A stretch of 64,000 bases of DNA from Chloroflexota bacterium. Its GTDB lineage: Bacteria; Chloroflexota; Dehalococcoidia; Bin125. Every line of letters begins with the position of its first letter. The stretch's first letter is position 1. The translations under genes and the position numbers were made by a program. The notes below the pieces were generated by a model, which ran no database searches, was not told where the DNA came from, and saw nothing but the letters and a program-made list of their open reading frames with translations. Where the stretch lies: positions 62,001-126,000 of the forward strand of contig JAPPFB010000011.1 of the NCBI GenBank assembly GCA_028875225.1, in the 5' to 3' direction. Shown one piece after another: positions 34,094 to 41,955 of this stretch.

Positions 34094-35268
34094 TGTTCGA
34101 CCACTTCGACGCCGAGGCGGATTTCATCCTGGAAGAACAGATCAGGATTTGCGAGATCCCGGCGCCGACCGGACTGGAGGCGGCTCGCGCCGCATATCTG
34201 GCGGAGCAATTCGAGCAACTGGGTCTGGTCGTCGTTCAGGACGAGGTCGGCAATGTGATTGGGCGGCTGGAATCCGTCGTAGACGATCCTGTGGTGTTGA
34301 GCGCTCATCTGGATACGGTGTTTGGCGCGGATCAACCAGTTTCGGTCGCCCGGCCTGGCGAGTCCAATCCATACCGCGACGGCGAGACAGTGCCGGAAGG
34401 CGAGTATCACGCTCCAGGGATATCCGATGCCGCGGCCGGACTGGTTGCCATGCTGTCGATCGCGCGTACGATTCGGCGAACGCCCTGGGCGTCGGAGCTG
34501 ATGTTCGTGGCAACGGTCGGCGAGGAGGGGCGTGGCGACTTGCGCGGCGCCCGTCACTTGTTTGAGACCGACCGTGGTCGTCGAGCTCGCGCATTCATCA
34601 CTATCGACCATTCCGACGCGGCTGCGGTGGTCAACGCGGGGATTGGGTCGCGTCGCTACAACGTGCAGTACCGCGGCATCGGCGGTCATAGCTGGGCGCA
34701 CTTTGGCCGCTACAATCCGGCGTTTGCGCTCGCCGCGGCGGCCGACCGGCTGGCTGAGGTTCGGGTGCCGCGCAGTCCGCGCACGTCCTACAACGTCGGC
34801 GTCGTGCAAGGCGGCGAGACGGTGAATGCGATTCCCGAGTTCGCCGAGATGGACATCGACCTGCGCAGCGAATCGCCTGAGCAACTCGAACGGCTGGACG
34901 AGGATGTCCAGGAGATCATCCGTCGCGGACACTCGCGCGAGCTGCGACGCCGCGGCGAGGGAGCAATGGAGCCCGTGGTCAGCAGGATTGGCGACCGGCC
35001 CGCGGGCGTGACACCGGCCGATTCGGCCCTCGTGCGAGCGGCCTGCCGGGCTCTCCAGGCTGAAGGCCTGGCGCCCCGCACGATCGCCGCCTCGACCGAT
35101 GCGAACGCGGCCATGGCCGCCGGCGTGCCAGCCGTCGCGATGAGCTGGGGCGGCCGATCGGACAACCAGCACAGCGTCCGCGAGTGGTTCGACCCGACGG
35201 ATCGGAGCCGCTCGCTGCGGGTGATCACTCGCATGCTGCTGGACCTGGCTCAGCGGGGGGCTGTCTAA
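34093..35268 (+). CDS. M20 family metallopeptidase (PepT-like)
   Basis: 391-residue di-zinc exopeptidase/deacylase of family M20. Metal ligands can be followed: HLDTVF (His72, catalytic Asp74), bridging Asp112 in GISDAAAG, catalytic Glu144 and ligand Glu145 in GEEGRG, a further Asp in TIDHSD and a His near 354 in DNQHS. IGGHSWAHFGRYNPA is the dimerisation lid segment. It resembles tripeptidase T and the carboxypeptidase G group, so a small peptide or N-acyl amino acid is likely the substrate. Cytoplasmic, last gene of the methyltransferase-peroxiredoxin-peptidase unit. Confidence 0.88.
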   Translation: MFDHFDAEADFILEEQIRICEIPAPTGLEAARAAYLAEQFEQLGLVVVQDEVGNVIGRLESVVDDPVVLSAHLDTVFGADQPVSVARPGESNPYRDGETVPEGEYHAPGISDAAAGLVAMLSIARTIRRTPWASELMFVATVGEEGRGDLRGARHLFETDRGRRARAFITIDHSDAAAVVNAGIGSRRYNVQYRGIGGHSWAHFGRYNPAFALAAAADRLAEVRVPRSPRTSYNVGVVQGGETVNAIPEFAEMDIDLRSESPEQLERLDEDVQEIIRRGHSRELRRRGEGAMEPVVSRIGDRPAGVTPADSALVRAACRALQAEGLAPRTIAASTDANAAMAAGVPAVAMSWGGRSDNQHSVREWFDPTDRSRSLRVITRMLLDLAQRGAV

Positions 35269-35271
35269 ACT
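35266..35271 (+). promoter_or_regulatory. Putative leaderless -10 element (TAAACT)
   Basis: TAAACT begins with the peptidase stop codon and ends 6 bases before ATG 35278 of the IscU/NifU-type gene, which lacks a ribosome-binding site. The same TAAACT recurs at 41231 before hpnG. Confidence 0.45.
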
Positions 35272-35277
35272 GAAGCC

Positions 35278-35682
35278 ATGCCGAGCGAAGATCTACGCGC
35301 CTACAGCGACATCGTGATCGACCACTTCCAGCACCCGCGGAATGCGGGGCCGTTGGACGACGCCAATGCGATCGGCGAGGACCGCAATCCAGTCTGCGGC
35401 GATCACATGAAGCTGATGCTGCGGATCGAGGATGAGGCGATCGTGGAAGCGCGGTTTCAGACACGCGGGTGTCCCGCCGCGATCGCGACGAGCAGTATGG
35501 CGACCGTGGTCCTGACCGACATGCACATCGATGACGCGGCGGGGCTGAAGCGTCAGGATTTTGTCGACGCGGTCGGGGGATTACCGAAAGCGAAGGTTCA
35601 CTGCTCGGTGCTGGCCGCTGCGGCACTGAAGAAAGCACTGGACCACTACCGGGAGCAGATATCCGCAGGTCGACCCAAGTGA
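35278..35682 (+). CDS. Iron-sulphur cluster scaffold protein, IscU/NifU N-domain
   Basis: 134-residue scaffold on which Fe-S clusters are assembled. The three conserved cysteines are in NPVCGD (Cys40, with Asp42), RGCPAAIATSS (Cys65) and KVHCSVLA (Cys109); HFQHPRNAGPL is the typical N-terminus. No cysteine desulfurase is next to it in this window. It overlaps the truncated FAD-subunit gene by four bases, so it heads an operon with that gene and a MocA-like enzyme; Mo-hydroxylases carry Fe-S clusters, which makes the combination sensible. Confidence 0.92.
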   Translation: MPSEDLRAYSDIVIDHFQHPRNAGPLDDANAIGEDRNPVCGDHMKLMLRIEDEAIVEARFQTRGCPAAIATSSMATVVLTDMHIDDAAGLKRQDFVDAVGGLPKAKVHCSVLAAAALKKALDHYREQISAGRPK

Positions 35683-36341
35683 GCGAGCGCCGCTTGCCGC
35701 TGCACCAGACGGTGCTTGACCTGCAGACCGCTGGTGAGAACACGCTCAACGACTGGTTCTCGATCGGCAACTCAGTCTCGACCATTCGGATCTGCCTGGA
35801 GGATCCCCAGCACAACGCCCTGGCCGCGGCGCTGATCGTGCTGGACTCCTATCTCACACTTGGCGATGGGGACACAGCGCGAGTCGATGAGCGGCTGCTC
35901 GCTGAGGGCGGCGTTGACGTTGACGGACGAGATGGAGCGACGTCGGCCGAACAGCTCTGCATTCCACGGCTGCCCAGAGGAGCGCAGACTGCGATGGCGG
36001 CGGCCAAAGCGAATCCGGGGGTGAGCGCCGCTGCCCGACTGTCGCTCAACGGCGATGCTGCGGTCATGCTGGTCGGCGTCGCGCCGCACCCGATCCGGGC
36101 GCGACAGATCGAGTCGGTCGTGCGAGGCCGGACGCTGAACGATCAAGTCATCGACCTGGCCGCACAGACGGCCAGGTCGGAAGCGCAGCCCTACGGCGTT
36201 GGCGATCTGACCAATTCAGCCGACGTCGACGATGTCGAAGACGCGGTACGCCGGCTGTTCCGGCGTCTTCGCGATCGCTTCGACGCTGACCAGTTGCAGG
36301 TCCAACCCAATGATCGCCGCCATCCTCCTCGCCGCCGGTGA
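35679..36341 (+). CDS. Truncated molybdenum-hydroxylase FAD-binding subunit (C-terminal part)
   Basis: 220 residues resembling only the later part of CoxM/XdhB FAD subunits: RICLEDPQHNALAAALIVLDSYLTL matches the end of the FAD domain, and RLSLNGDAAVMLVGVAPHPIRARQIESVVRGRTLNDQVIDLAAQTA matches the C-terminal CO_deh_flav_C domain. The roughly 90-residue N-terminal FAD-loop region is missing, so FAD binding is doubtful. The first 40 residues do not match the family. No large molybdopterin or 2Fe-2S subunit genes are adjacent. It overlaps the scaffold gene before and the MocA-like gene after, so it is still expressed in frame. It may be a relic or a repurposed helper. Confidence 0.62.
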   Translation: MSERRLPLHQTVLDLQTAGENTLNDWFSIGNSVSTIRICLEDPQHNALAAALIVLDSYLTLGDGDTARVDERLLAEGGVDVDGRDGATSAEQLCIPRLPRGAQTAMAAAKANPGVSAAARLSLNGDAAVMLVGVAPHPIRARQIESVVRGRTLNDQVIDLAAQTARSEAQPYGVGDLTNSADVDDVEDAVRRLFRRLRDRFDADQLQVQPNDRRHPPRRR

Positions 36342-36900
36342 GTCGACCCGGATGGGTCGTCCGAAGCAATTGCTCGACTGGCATGGTCGGCCGCTGGTCG
36401 CCGCCCAGATTGAGACATTGCTCAGTGCGGGCTGTCGGCCCGTGGTTGTGGTGCTCGGCGCGCACGCGAACAGCATCCGGCCGATCCTGCCGTCACGAGC
36501 AGAAGTGCAGTTGACGACCAATCGCAACTGGCGAGCGGGGCGAGCATCCTCAATTCGGACGGGGGCGCGCGCCGTCCCGACTGCCGCCGAAGCGGTGGTG
36601 ATCACTTCGGTCGATCAACCGACCGAGGCCTCGGTGATTGAGCGGCTCCATCATGCGCTGACCGCAGCTCGCGATGCGCTCATCGCGGTCCCCCGACACA
36701 ACGGACGCAACGGACATCCGCCGATGTTTCGTGCTGAGTTGCTGTCCGAGCTGCGTTCCGTGAGTGAACGTCAGGAAGGTCTTCGACAGGTCAGGCGGCG
36801 GCATGCGGAGCGAACTATCTTCGTGGAGGTGGACAACCCGATCGTGACGCTCAACCTCAACACTCCGGAGGAGTACCGACGTGCGCTCGAACTCCTCTAA
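36310..36900 (+). CDS. Nucleotidyltransferase, MocA/MobA-like (molybdenum cofactor cytidylyltransferase type)
   Basis: 196-residue nucleotidyltransferase. The CTP/GTP-binding start is AAILLAAGESTRMGRPKQLL, then ADPxxP-like ITSVDQPTEASVIERL with the metal-binding Asp, and PRHNGRNGHPPMF (typical of MocA: GxPGHP). MocA attaches CMP to molybdopterin for Mo-hydroxylases. ATG 36310 lies 32 bases inside the preceding FAD-subunit-like gene, consistent with a joint function. The relaxed motif GRNGHPP keeps the same spacing. Ends 109 bases before hpnH. Confidence 0.85.
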   Translation: MIAAILLAAGESTRMGRPKQLLDWHGRPLVAAQIETLLSAGCRPVVVVLGAHANSIRPILPSRAEVQLTTNRNWRAGRASSIRTGARAVPTAAEAVVITSVDQPTEASVIERLHHALTAARDALIAVPRHNGRNGHPPMFRAELLSELRSVSERQEGLRQVRRRHAERTIFVEVDNPIVTLNLNTPEEYRRALELL

Positions 36901-37009
36901 ACTGCAACAGGTGCAAGAATCCAGCACACTCCGTGGAGCTGATGCTGTGGAGTGAGGTTCCGGCTCAAGCGGGATTGACGGAACTCTCACCAGATAGAGT
37001 GGACAACCA

Positions 37010-38017
37010 ATGGCCACACCGCTGAGACAGACGATCCAGGTCGGCAAGTATGTCGTCGGCCAGCAGTTGCGCCGGACAGAGCGCTATCCGCTGGTGCTGA
37101 TGCTCGAGCCGTTGCTGCAGTGCAACCTCGAGTGCGCGGGCTGCGGCAAAATCCAGCATCCGACCGACATTCTGCGCCGCCGTCTGACGCCGCAACAGTG
37201 CTGGGAAGCGGTGGAGGAGTGCGGCGCGCCGGTCGTCGCGATCGCCGGCGGCGAACCGCTGATCCACAAGGACATCGTCGAGATCGCCAACGGCTTCACC
37301 GAGCGCAAGAAGTTCGTCTACCTCTGCACCAACGCCATCCTCTTGGAGCGCAAGCTGCAGGATTTCGAGCCGAATCCGTACCTGACGTTTTCCGTCCACG
37401 TCGACGGATATGAACAGGATCACGACGATTCGGTTTGCCGCGACGGGATCTGGGATGTGGCTATTCGCGCGATCGAGGCGGCCAAGGAGCGCGGCTTCCG
37501 CGTGACCACGAACAGCACGTTCTTCCTGGGCGCCCAACCGGACCGGATCCGAATGATGTTCGACAAGCTGATGGAGATCGGCGTGGACGGACTGATGATC
37601 TCGCCGGGCTACCCGTACGAGAAGGCGCCCGACCAGGAGCACTTCCTCGCCCGCAACCAGACCAAAGAACTCTTCCGCGACATCCTCAACGATCCGCCGC
37701 GGCACTGGAAGTTCAACCATTCGGAGCTGTTCCTCGACTTCCTCAAGGGTGAGATCGAGTACGACTGCACCCCGTGGGGGAATCCCACGTACACCGTCTT
37801 CGGCTGGCAGCGACCCTGTTACCTGATGGACGAGGGCTACGCGGAGAGCTGGCAGGAACTGATCGATGAGACCGAGTGGGAGAACTATGGCGTCGCGTCG
37901 GGCAATCCGAAGTGCGTCGACTGCATGGTGCACTCGGGCTACGAGGCGTCGGCGGTGATCGACGCGACGACGAACATCAAGGCCGGTCTGCGCAGCTTCG
38001 TCGGCTCGATCCGCTAA
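37010..38017 (+). CDS. hpnH: Hopanoid biosynthesis radical SAM protein HpnH (adenosylhopane synthase)
   Basis: 335-residue radical SAM enzyme that joins the 5'-deoxyadenosyl radical to hopene, making adenosylhopane, the first extended hopanoid. The 4Fe-4S motif is CNLECAGC (Cys38/42/45), with GGEPLIHKDIVEIA and the long conserved HpnH segments VVAIAGGEPLI, FSVHVDGYEQDHD and PGYPYEKAPDQEHFL. The C-terminus has CxxC-type cysteines (PKCVDCMVHSGYE). It stands apart from shc but its partner hpnG lies 3 kb downstream. TAGAGT at 36995-37000 is a possible -10. Confidence 0.95.
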   Translation: MATPLRQTIQVGKYVVGQQLRRTERYPLVLMLEPLLQCNLECAGCGKIQHPTDILRRRLTPQQCWEAVEECGAPVVAIAGGEPLIHKDIVEIANGFTERKKFVYLCTNAILLERKLQDFEPNPYLTFSVHVDGYEQDHDDSVCRDGIWDVAIRAIEAAKERGFRVTTNSTFFLGAQPDRIRMMFDKLMEIGVDGLMISPGYPYEKAPDQEHFLARNQTKELFRDILNDPPRHWKFNHSELFLDFLKGEIEYDCTPWGNPTYTVFGWQRPCYLMDEGYAESWQELIDETEWENYGVASGNPKCVDCMVHSGYEASAVIDATTNIKAGLRSFVGSIR

Positions 38018-38104
38018 GCACCCCGCCCCTCTGACCCCGCGAACCTGCCGCGCTGCGCCCGTGCGGCTCGGCGTCGCGATCTCGACGAATGAGAAGGCCT
38101 CGCT

Positions 38105-39481
38105 ATGTCAAGACACGAACCAGGCACTGAGCCGATCGCGGAGGCACAGCCACCGACAGAGCTGGCTCCGGCAATCCCACTGGAGGAAGTCGGACGGATC
38201 GCCGAACGCGTGCAGGAGTTGATCGCCGCCGGCGATCCGCGCGAGGCGTGGCAACGGCTCAATCAACTGCATCCCGCCGACGTCGGTCTGATCCTCGCCG
38301 GCCTGCCGCGCACCAGCAGCGAGGCGTTGCTGCAACACATGAATCCAGTCGAGGCCAGCCGCCTCGGCGCTCGGCTGAGCATTCAGACCCTCTCCTTTGT
38401 GCTCGATCAGGTCAATCCCCGTCACGCGCTCACCGCCCTGCAGCGGCTGCCGATCCGACGGGCGCAGGAAGTCGCGGAGCAGCTGGAGCAACCGATCGCC
38501 GAGAGCGAGCTGCTCAGCCAGGATCCGAACACGGCCGGCGCGCTGATGACCGATCGCTTCGTCGCGGTCGACGCCGACGCCGACATCGCCGACTTGCGAA
38601 CGGCACTGGAAGCGCTACAGGAGGATCGTGGTCAACTTACGTACCTCTACGTTCTCAACCCGCAGGGCCTGCCCGATGGTCAGATCTCCATGGTCGACCT
38701 GGCGCTGGCGCCCGCAGATGCGGCGGCTTCCTCGGTCGCCGCTCCACTGACTGCCGTCGTCTCCGTCGACACGCCGGCCCAGGAATGCGCGCGACTGCGG
38801 CGCCACTACAACCTCACCCAGCTTCCCGTGGTCGAAGGCAACACACTGATCGGAGTCGTGCTGCCCGATGCGCTGCTCGGAGTCACGGTCGAGGAGGACA
38901 CTCGGCAGATGCTCCAGGTGGCCAACGTCCCGGGCGAACGGGCCGACGGCCCCATGGCGCTCTCGATCTGCACGCGCCTGCCCTGGCTGACGATCAACCT
39001 GGCGACCACATTCCTGGCGGCCGCCACCATCTCGCTCTTCGAGTCCACATTGACGCAGCTCGTTGTGCTGGCAGCGTTTCTGCCGGTAGTCGCCGGGCAG
39101 GGCGGCATTGGCGGAACCCAAACGCTCACCCTGATTGTCCGCGCGATTGCCCTCGGAGAGTTGGTCGGTATCCGGGCGAAGCGGTTGCTGGTCCGAGAGG
39201 CCACGCTCGGCGTCATTCACGGCATCTGGCTCGGCCTGCTGGTGGCCGCGATCGCGATCATCTGGCAAGGCAACTATGGACTCGCGCTGGTCCTCGGGAT
39301 CGCCATGATGGGCAACATGCTGATTGCGGGGACGGTCGGTGCAGGGGTGCCGCTGCTCATGCGACGCGTGGGCATCGACCCGGCGGTCGCGTCCGCCGTG
39401 GTCGTCACGACGTTCACCGACGTCTTCGGCTTCCTGCTCTTTCTCGGCATTGCCCAGGCAGCGATCAGCCTGCTCGTTTAG
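38105..39481 (+). CDS. mgtE: Magnesium transporter MgtE
   Basis: 458-residue MgtE-type Mg2+ channel. Order: N-terminal superhelical MgtE_N domain (LHPADVGLILAGLPRTSSEALL), paired CBS domains (NTAGALMTDRFVAVDADADIADL and LTAVVSVDTPAQECARLRRHYNLTQLPVV) that sense Mg2+, then five transmembrane helices with the pore motif PVVAGQGGIGGTQTLTLIVRAIALGE and TDVFGFLLFLGIA. GAGAAGG precedes the ATG. Only 87 bases separate it from hpnH, too short for an M-box riboswitch; none is seen. Convergent with the VOC gene by a 4-base overlap. Confidence 0.93.
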   Translation: MSRHEPGTEPIAEAQPPTELAPAIPLEEVGRIAERVQELIAAGDPREAWQRLNQLHPADVGLILAGLPRTSSEALLQHMNPVEASRLGARLSIQTLSFVLDQVNPRHALTALQRLPIRRAQEVAEQLEQPIAESELLSQDPNTAGALMTDRFVAVDADADIADLRTALEALQEDRGQLTYLYVLNPQGLPDGQISMVDLALAPADAAASSVAAPLTAVVSVDTPAQECARLRRHYNLTQLPVVEGNTLIGVVLPDALLGVTVEEDTRQMLQVANVPGERADGPMALSICTRLPWLTINLATTFLAAATISLFESTLTQLVVLAAFLPVVAGQGGIGGTQTLTLIVRAIALGELVGIRAKRLLVREATLGVIHGIWLGLLVAAIAIIWQGNYGLALVLGIAMMGNMLIAGTVGAGVPLLMRRVGIDPAVASAVVVTTFTDVFGFLLFLGIAQAAISLLV

Positions 39482-40245
39482 ACCAGCCGAAAGCGAACCC
39501 CGCAGAGCGTCACCATCGACTCGTCCTCTGAGACTTCGAGTTCATGATGCCGCGCCGTCGTCACGACGTGCCCACGATCGACGGTTGCCACGTCCAATCC
39601 GCCCAGACCTTCTCCGCGCCCGTCGGCGGCCTCGACGAAGCGCAGCGTCGCGTCGTCCAGGGAGACGGTCGGGTGACCGTCGCTGTCTGAGCCAACTGGA
39701 ATCTCCAGGACTTCCGACCATCGCGCCGCCATGCCGTTCGGGTCATCGCTTTGCAACTCGGCCGCGGTCATCGCGGTGACCACGTGTTCGCGCTTCGCCG
39801 GCAGCCAATGATCGCCGGCCGGACTCCAGGGTCCGTCAAGCTGGTCGTCGCCGGTGTTCCAGCGCAATTCGGCGATCGCTCCTGGCAGGTCCTTGGGGTG
39901 GAGCTGGATTCCATCGGTCTGATCGTTTGCCGAATCGGTGATCAGTCGGATTCCCAGATCGGCGACATGCGCTCGCCGTTCAGCGATATCGCCGCACTGC
40001 ATGATCACCATGTAGCCGCCGTCGCCGCCGCGCCGTCGCAGGTAGCGTCCGCCGGCTGTGCCGGGCGTCATCGGAGAGACGACTTCGAGGAATGCATTGC
40101 CGACGGGCATGAGGAAGTTGTGCAGGCCGAAGCGGCCGACGCCGGGATCGCGGTGACAGACCTCCAGCCCGAAGACGCCCCGAAGATGCGCCTCAATCAT
40201 GTCGAGATCTTCAGCGACCAGGCAGATCTGCCGCATTCGCAACAT
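39478..40245 (-). CDS. VOC (glyoxalase/bleomycin resistance) family protein
   Basis: 255-residue protein with two vicinal-oxygen-chelate repeats. Module 1 begins MRMRQICLVAEDLDMIEAHLRGVFGLEVCHRDPGVG-like sequence and has NAFLEVVSP; module 2 starts HVVTAMTAAELQSDDPNGMAARWSEVLEIPV and ends ATLRFVEAADG. The expected metal ligand His at the first strand is replaced (ICLV), so catalytic activity may be absent. Substrate unknown. Stands alone on the minus strand, 44 bases downstream of the enoyl-CoA hydratase gene. Confidence 0.8.
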   Translation of the reverse strand: MLRMRQICLVAEDLDMIEAHLRGVFGLEVCHRDPGVGRFGLHNFLMPVGNAFLEVVSPMTPGTAGGRYLRRRGGDGGYMVIMQCGDIAERRAHVADLGIRLITDSANDQTDGIQLHPKDLPGAIAELRWNTGDDQLDGPWSPAGDHWLPAKREHVVTAMTAAELQSDDPNGMAARWSEVLEIPVGSDSDGHPTVSLDDATLRFVEAADGRGEGLGGLDVATVDRGHVVTTARHHELEVSEDESMVTLCGVRFRLV

Positions 40246-40288
40246 GGCGCACCTCTCTCAGACTGTCGGCCTCAGTGGACCGTTCAAC

Positions 40289-41074
40289 TCACCGTCCTTT
40301 GAACACGGGACGCCGCTTTTCGACGAACGCCCGTCGTGCTTCGATCGAGTCTTCCGTCTCGCCCACGCGCCGCATCCGATCCGCCTCGCGCCGGACAGCC
40401 TCCGAGAGCGGGATCGTGAAGGCGTCGTTGAGGTTGTTCTTGATCTGCGCGATTGCGCCGGGATGCGAGTCGCGTAGCTGGGCCGCGACTTGCAAGACGT
40501 TTGGCATCAGTTCCTCGGGGTCGTAGACGCCATTGGCCAGGCCGAGCGACAGCGCCTCTTCCGGATGCACGCGGTCGGGCAGCAGGTACATTTCACGCGC
40601 CTTGCCCATGCCAACCAGGCGCGGCAGGGTCCAGGTCCCGCCGAAGTCTCCGGAGAAGCCGACCTTGAGGAACGCGGTGTAGAGATACGCCGTCGTCGAC
40701 ATGTAGCGCAGATCGCAGGCCAGCGTGAGTGAACAGCCGGCGCCCGCCGCGCCGCCGTTGATCGCGGCGATCGTCGGTTTCGGCATCTGGTGCAACAGCA
40801 CCGAGGCGCGCTCCTGGTAGGTCAGCGAGTAGATGCTCTGCTCGAGGTTGCGAATGTCGCCGCGGCCGGTGTCCTTGAGGTCGCCGCCTGCGCAGAACAG
40901 CCGACCCGCTCCGGTCAGGATGACCACACGAACATCGTTGTCGGCAGCGGCCTGCTCGCAAGCCAGCGGCAGCTCATTCAACATCGTTCCGTTGAGTGCG
41001 TTAAGCGACTCGGGCCGGTTCAACGTGATGGTGCAGATGCCGTCTTCAATCTCGTACAGGAGCGTTTCGTACAT
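40289..41074 (-). CDS. Enoyl-CoA hydratase/isomerase family protein
   Basis: 261-residue crotonase-fold protein acting on acyl-CoA thioesters. The oxyanion hole is formed by FCAGGDLKD and AAINGGAAGAGCSLTLACDLR; ITLNRPESLNALNGTML and GDFGGTWTLPRLVGMGKARE are canonical. The usual catalytic Glu in the second site (EGG/..E) is not obvious (SGDFGG), as in some isomerase or hydrolase members, so hydration is not certain. Start ATG 41074; a TTG three bases earlier is weaker. The acyl-CoA dehydrogenase at 45417 may belong to the same pathway. Confidence 0.87.
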   Translation of the reverse strand: MYETLLYEIEDGICTITLNRPESLNALNGTMLNELPLACEQAAADNDVRVVILTGAGRLFCAGGDLKDTGRGDIRNLEQSIYSLTYQERASVLLHQMPKPTIAAINGGAAGAGCSLTLACDLRYMSTTAYLYTAFLKVGFSGDFGGTWTLPRLVGMGKAREMYLLPDRVHPEEALSLGLANGVYDPEELMPNVLQVAAQLRDSHPGAIAQIKNNLNDAFTIPLSEAVRREADRMRRVGETEDSIEARRAFVEKRRPVFKGR

Positions 41075-41230
41075 CAATGATCCTTACGGCTCACAAGTTC
41101 CCAGTGGTTGCTTGCTGTTCAGTTTACTCAGCAGAACGGAGGCACCCGATTGGGAGGCCGCTGCGCCACAGGATGGCAAGCGCCACGCCATAAGCATCGT
41201 TCACGACGCTTCCACCGCGCTGCTCTGGCC

Positions 41231-41236
41231 TAAACT
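41231..41236 (+). promoter_or_regulatory. Putative leaderless -10 element (TAAACT) before hpnG
   Basis: TAAACT ends 7 bases before ATG 41244. It is the same hexamer as at 35266. No ribosome-binding site is visible. A weak CTTCCA lies 16 bases upstream. Confidence 0.45.
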
Positions 41237-41243
41237 GACTCGC

Positions 41244-41936
41244 ATGCTCACGATCACTGCCGCGTTGCCCTGGGAGGCCAAAGCCGCTCGAGCCGGGCAG
41301 GCGATTGCCGGTCGCGGCCGAGTGCGGATCATCACCTCAGGCGTTGGCCCACAACGCGCTCGGGAGGCGGCTGAAGAGGCGTTGGAGGAGTATCCCGACT
41401 GCGTGATCAGCATCGGCGTCGCCGGTGGACTGACCAATACGCTGCGCCGACCGTCGATCACACTTCCGATCACCACCATCCGACAGACCGACGGCGCCGT
41501 CTTTGAGGCGGACGACCAATTGCGCAAGCAGGCGATTCGTTTGCTGAACAAGGCCGACATCTACTGGCAATCGGTGACCAGCATCACGACCCCTGAGATC
41601 CTGTTCACCAAGCCGGAAAAGCGCGCCGCCGCAGACTCGGGCGCCGAGATCGTTCAGATGGAAGACGCCGAATGGGCCGAGGTCTGCGCGGAAGCGGACG
41701 TTCCCTTCGCCAGTGTGCGCGTGGTCATGGACGCGCTCGACGACGACATTCCCAACGAAGTCGTCCAGTGGCGGGGCAAGCCGTCGGCGCTGGACATCGC
41801 GGTCGGCGCGATCCGGCGGCCGGGATTGCTGCCCGAGCTGCTCTCGCTGGGGATCCAGCGAGAGTCGGCGATCCGGGAGTTGGAGCGGGCGATGACGTTG
41901 ATCATTCCCGCTCTGGTGGACGAAGACGGCGGCTAG
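41244..41936 (+). CDS. hpnG: Adenosylhopane nucleosidase/phosphorylase HpnG
   Basis: 230-residue nucleoside phosphorylase-like enzyme (MTAN/PNP fold) that removes adenine from adenosylhopane to give ribosylhopane. Core motifs: MLTITAALPWEAKAARAG, IITSGVGPQRAREAAEEAL, ISIGVAGGLTNTL, VQMEDAEWAEVCAEADVPFASVRVVMDALDDDIP. The assignment to HpnG rather than a generic nucleosidase rests on length and on hpnA lying 19 bases downstream, the arrangement known from hopanoid clusters. The start is ATG 41244; in-frame sequence further upstream is antisense to the enoyl-CoA hydratase gene. Confidence 0.82.
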   Translation: MLTITAALPWEAKAARAGQAIAGRGRVRIITSGVGPQRAREAAEEALEEYPDCVISIGVAGGLTNTLRRPSITLPITTIRQTDGAVFEADDQLRKQAIRLLNKADIYWQSVTSITTPEILFTKPEKRAAADSGAEIVQMEDAEWAEVCAEADVPFASVRVVMDALDDDIPNEVVQWRGKPSALDIAVGAIRRPGLLPELLSLGIQRESAIRELERAMTLIIPALVDEDGG

Positions 41937-41955
41937 GTCCGCTCACGGTTGGCAC

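Noticed and set aside
38018-38104. M-box Mg riboswitch upstream of mgtE
   Set aside because: Only 87 bases are available and no matching long helical arrangement is seen.
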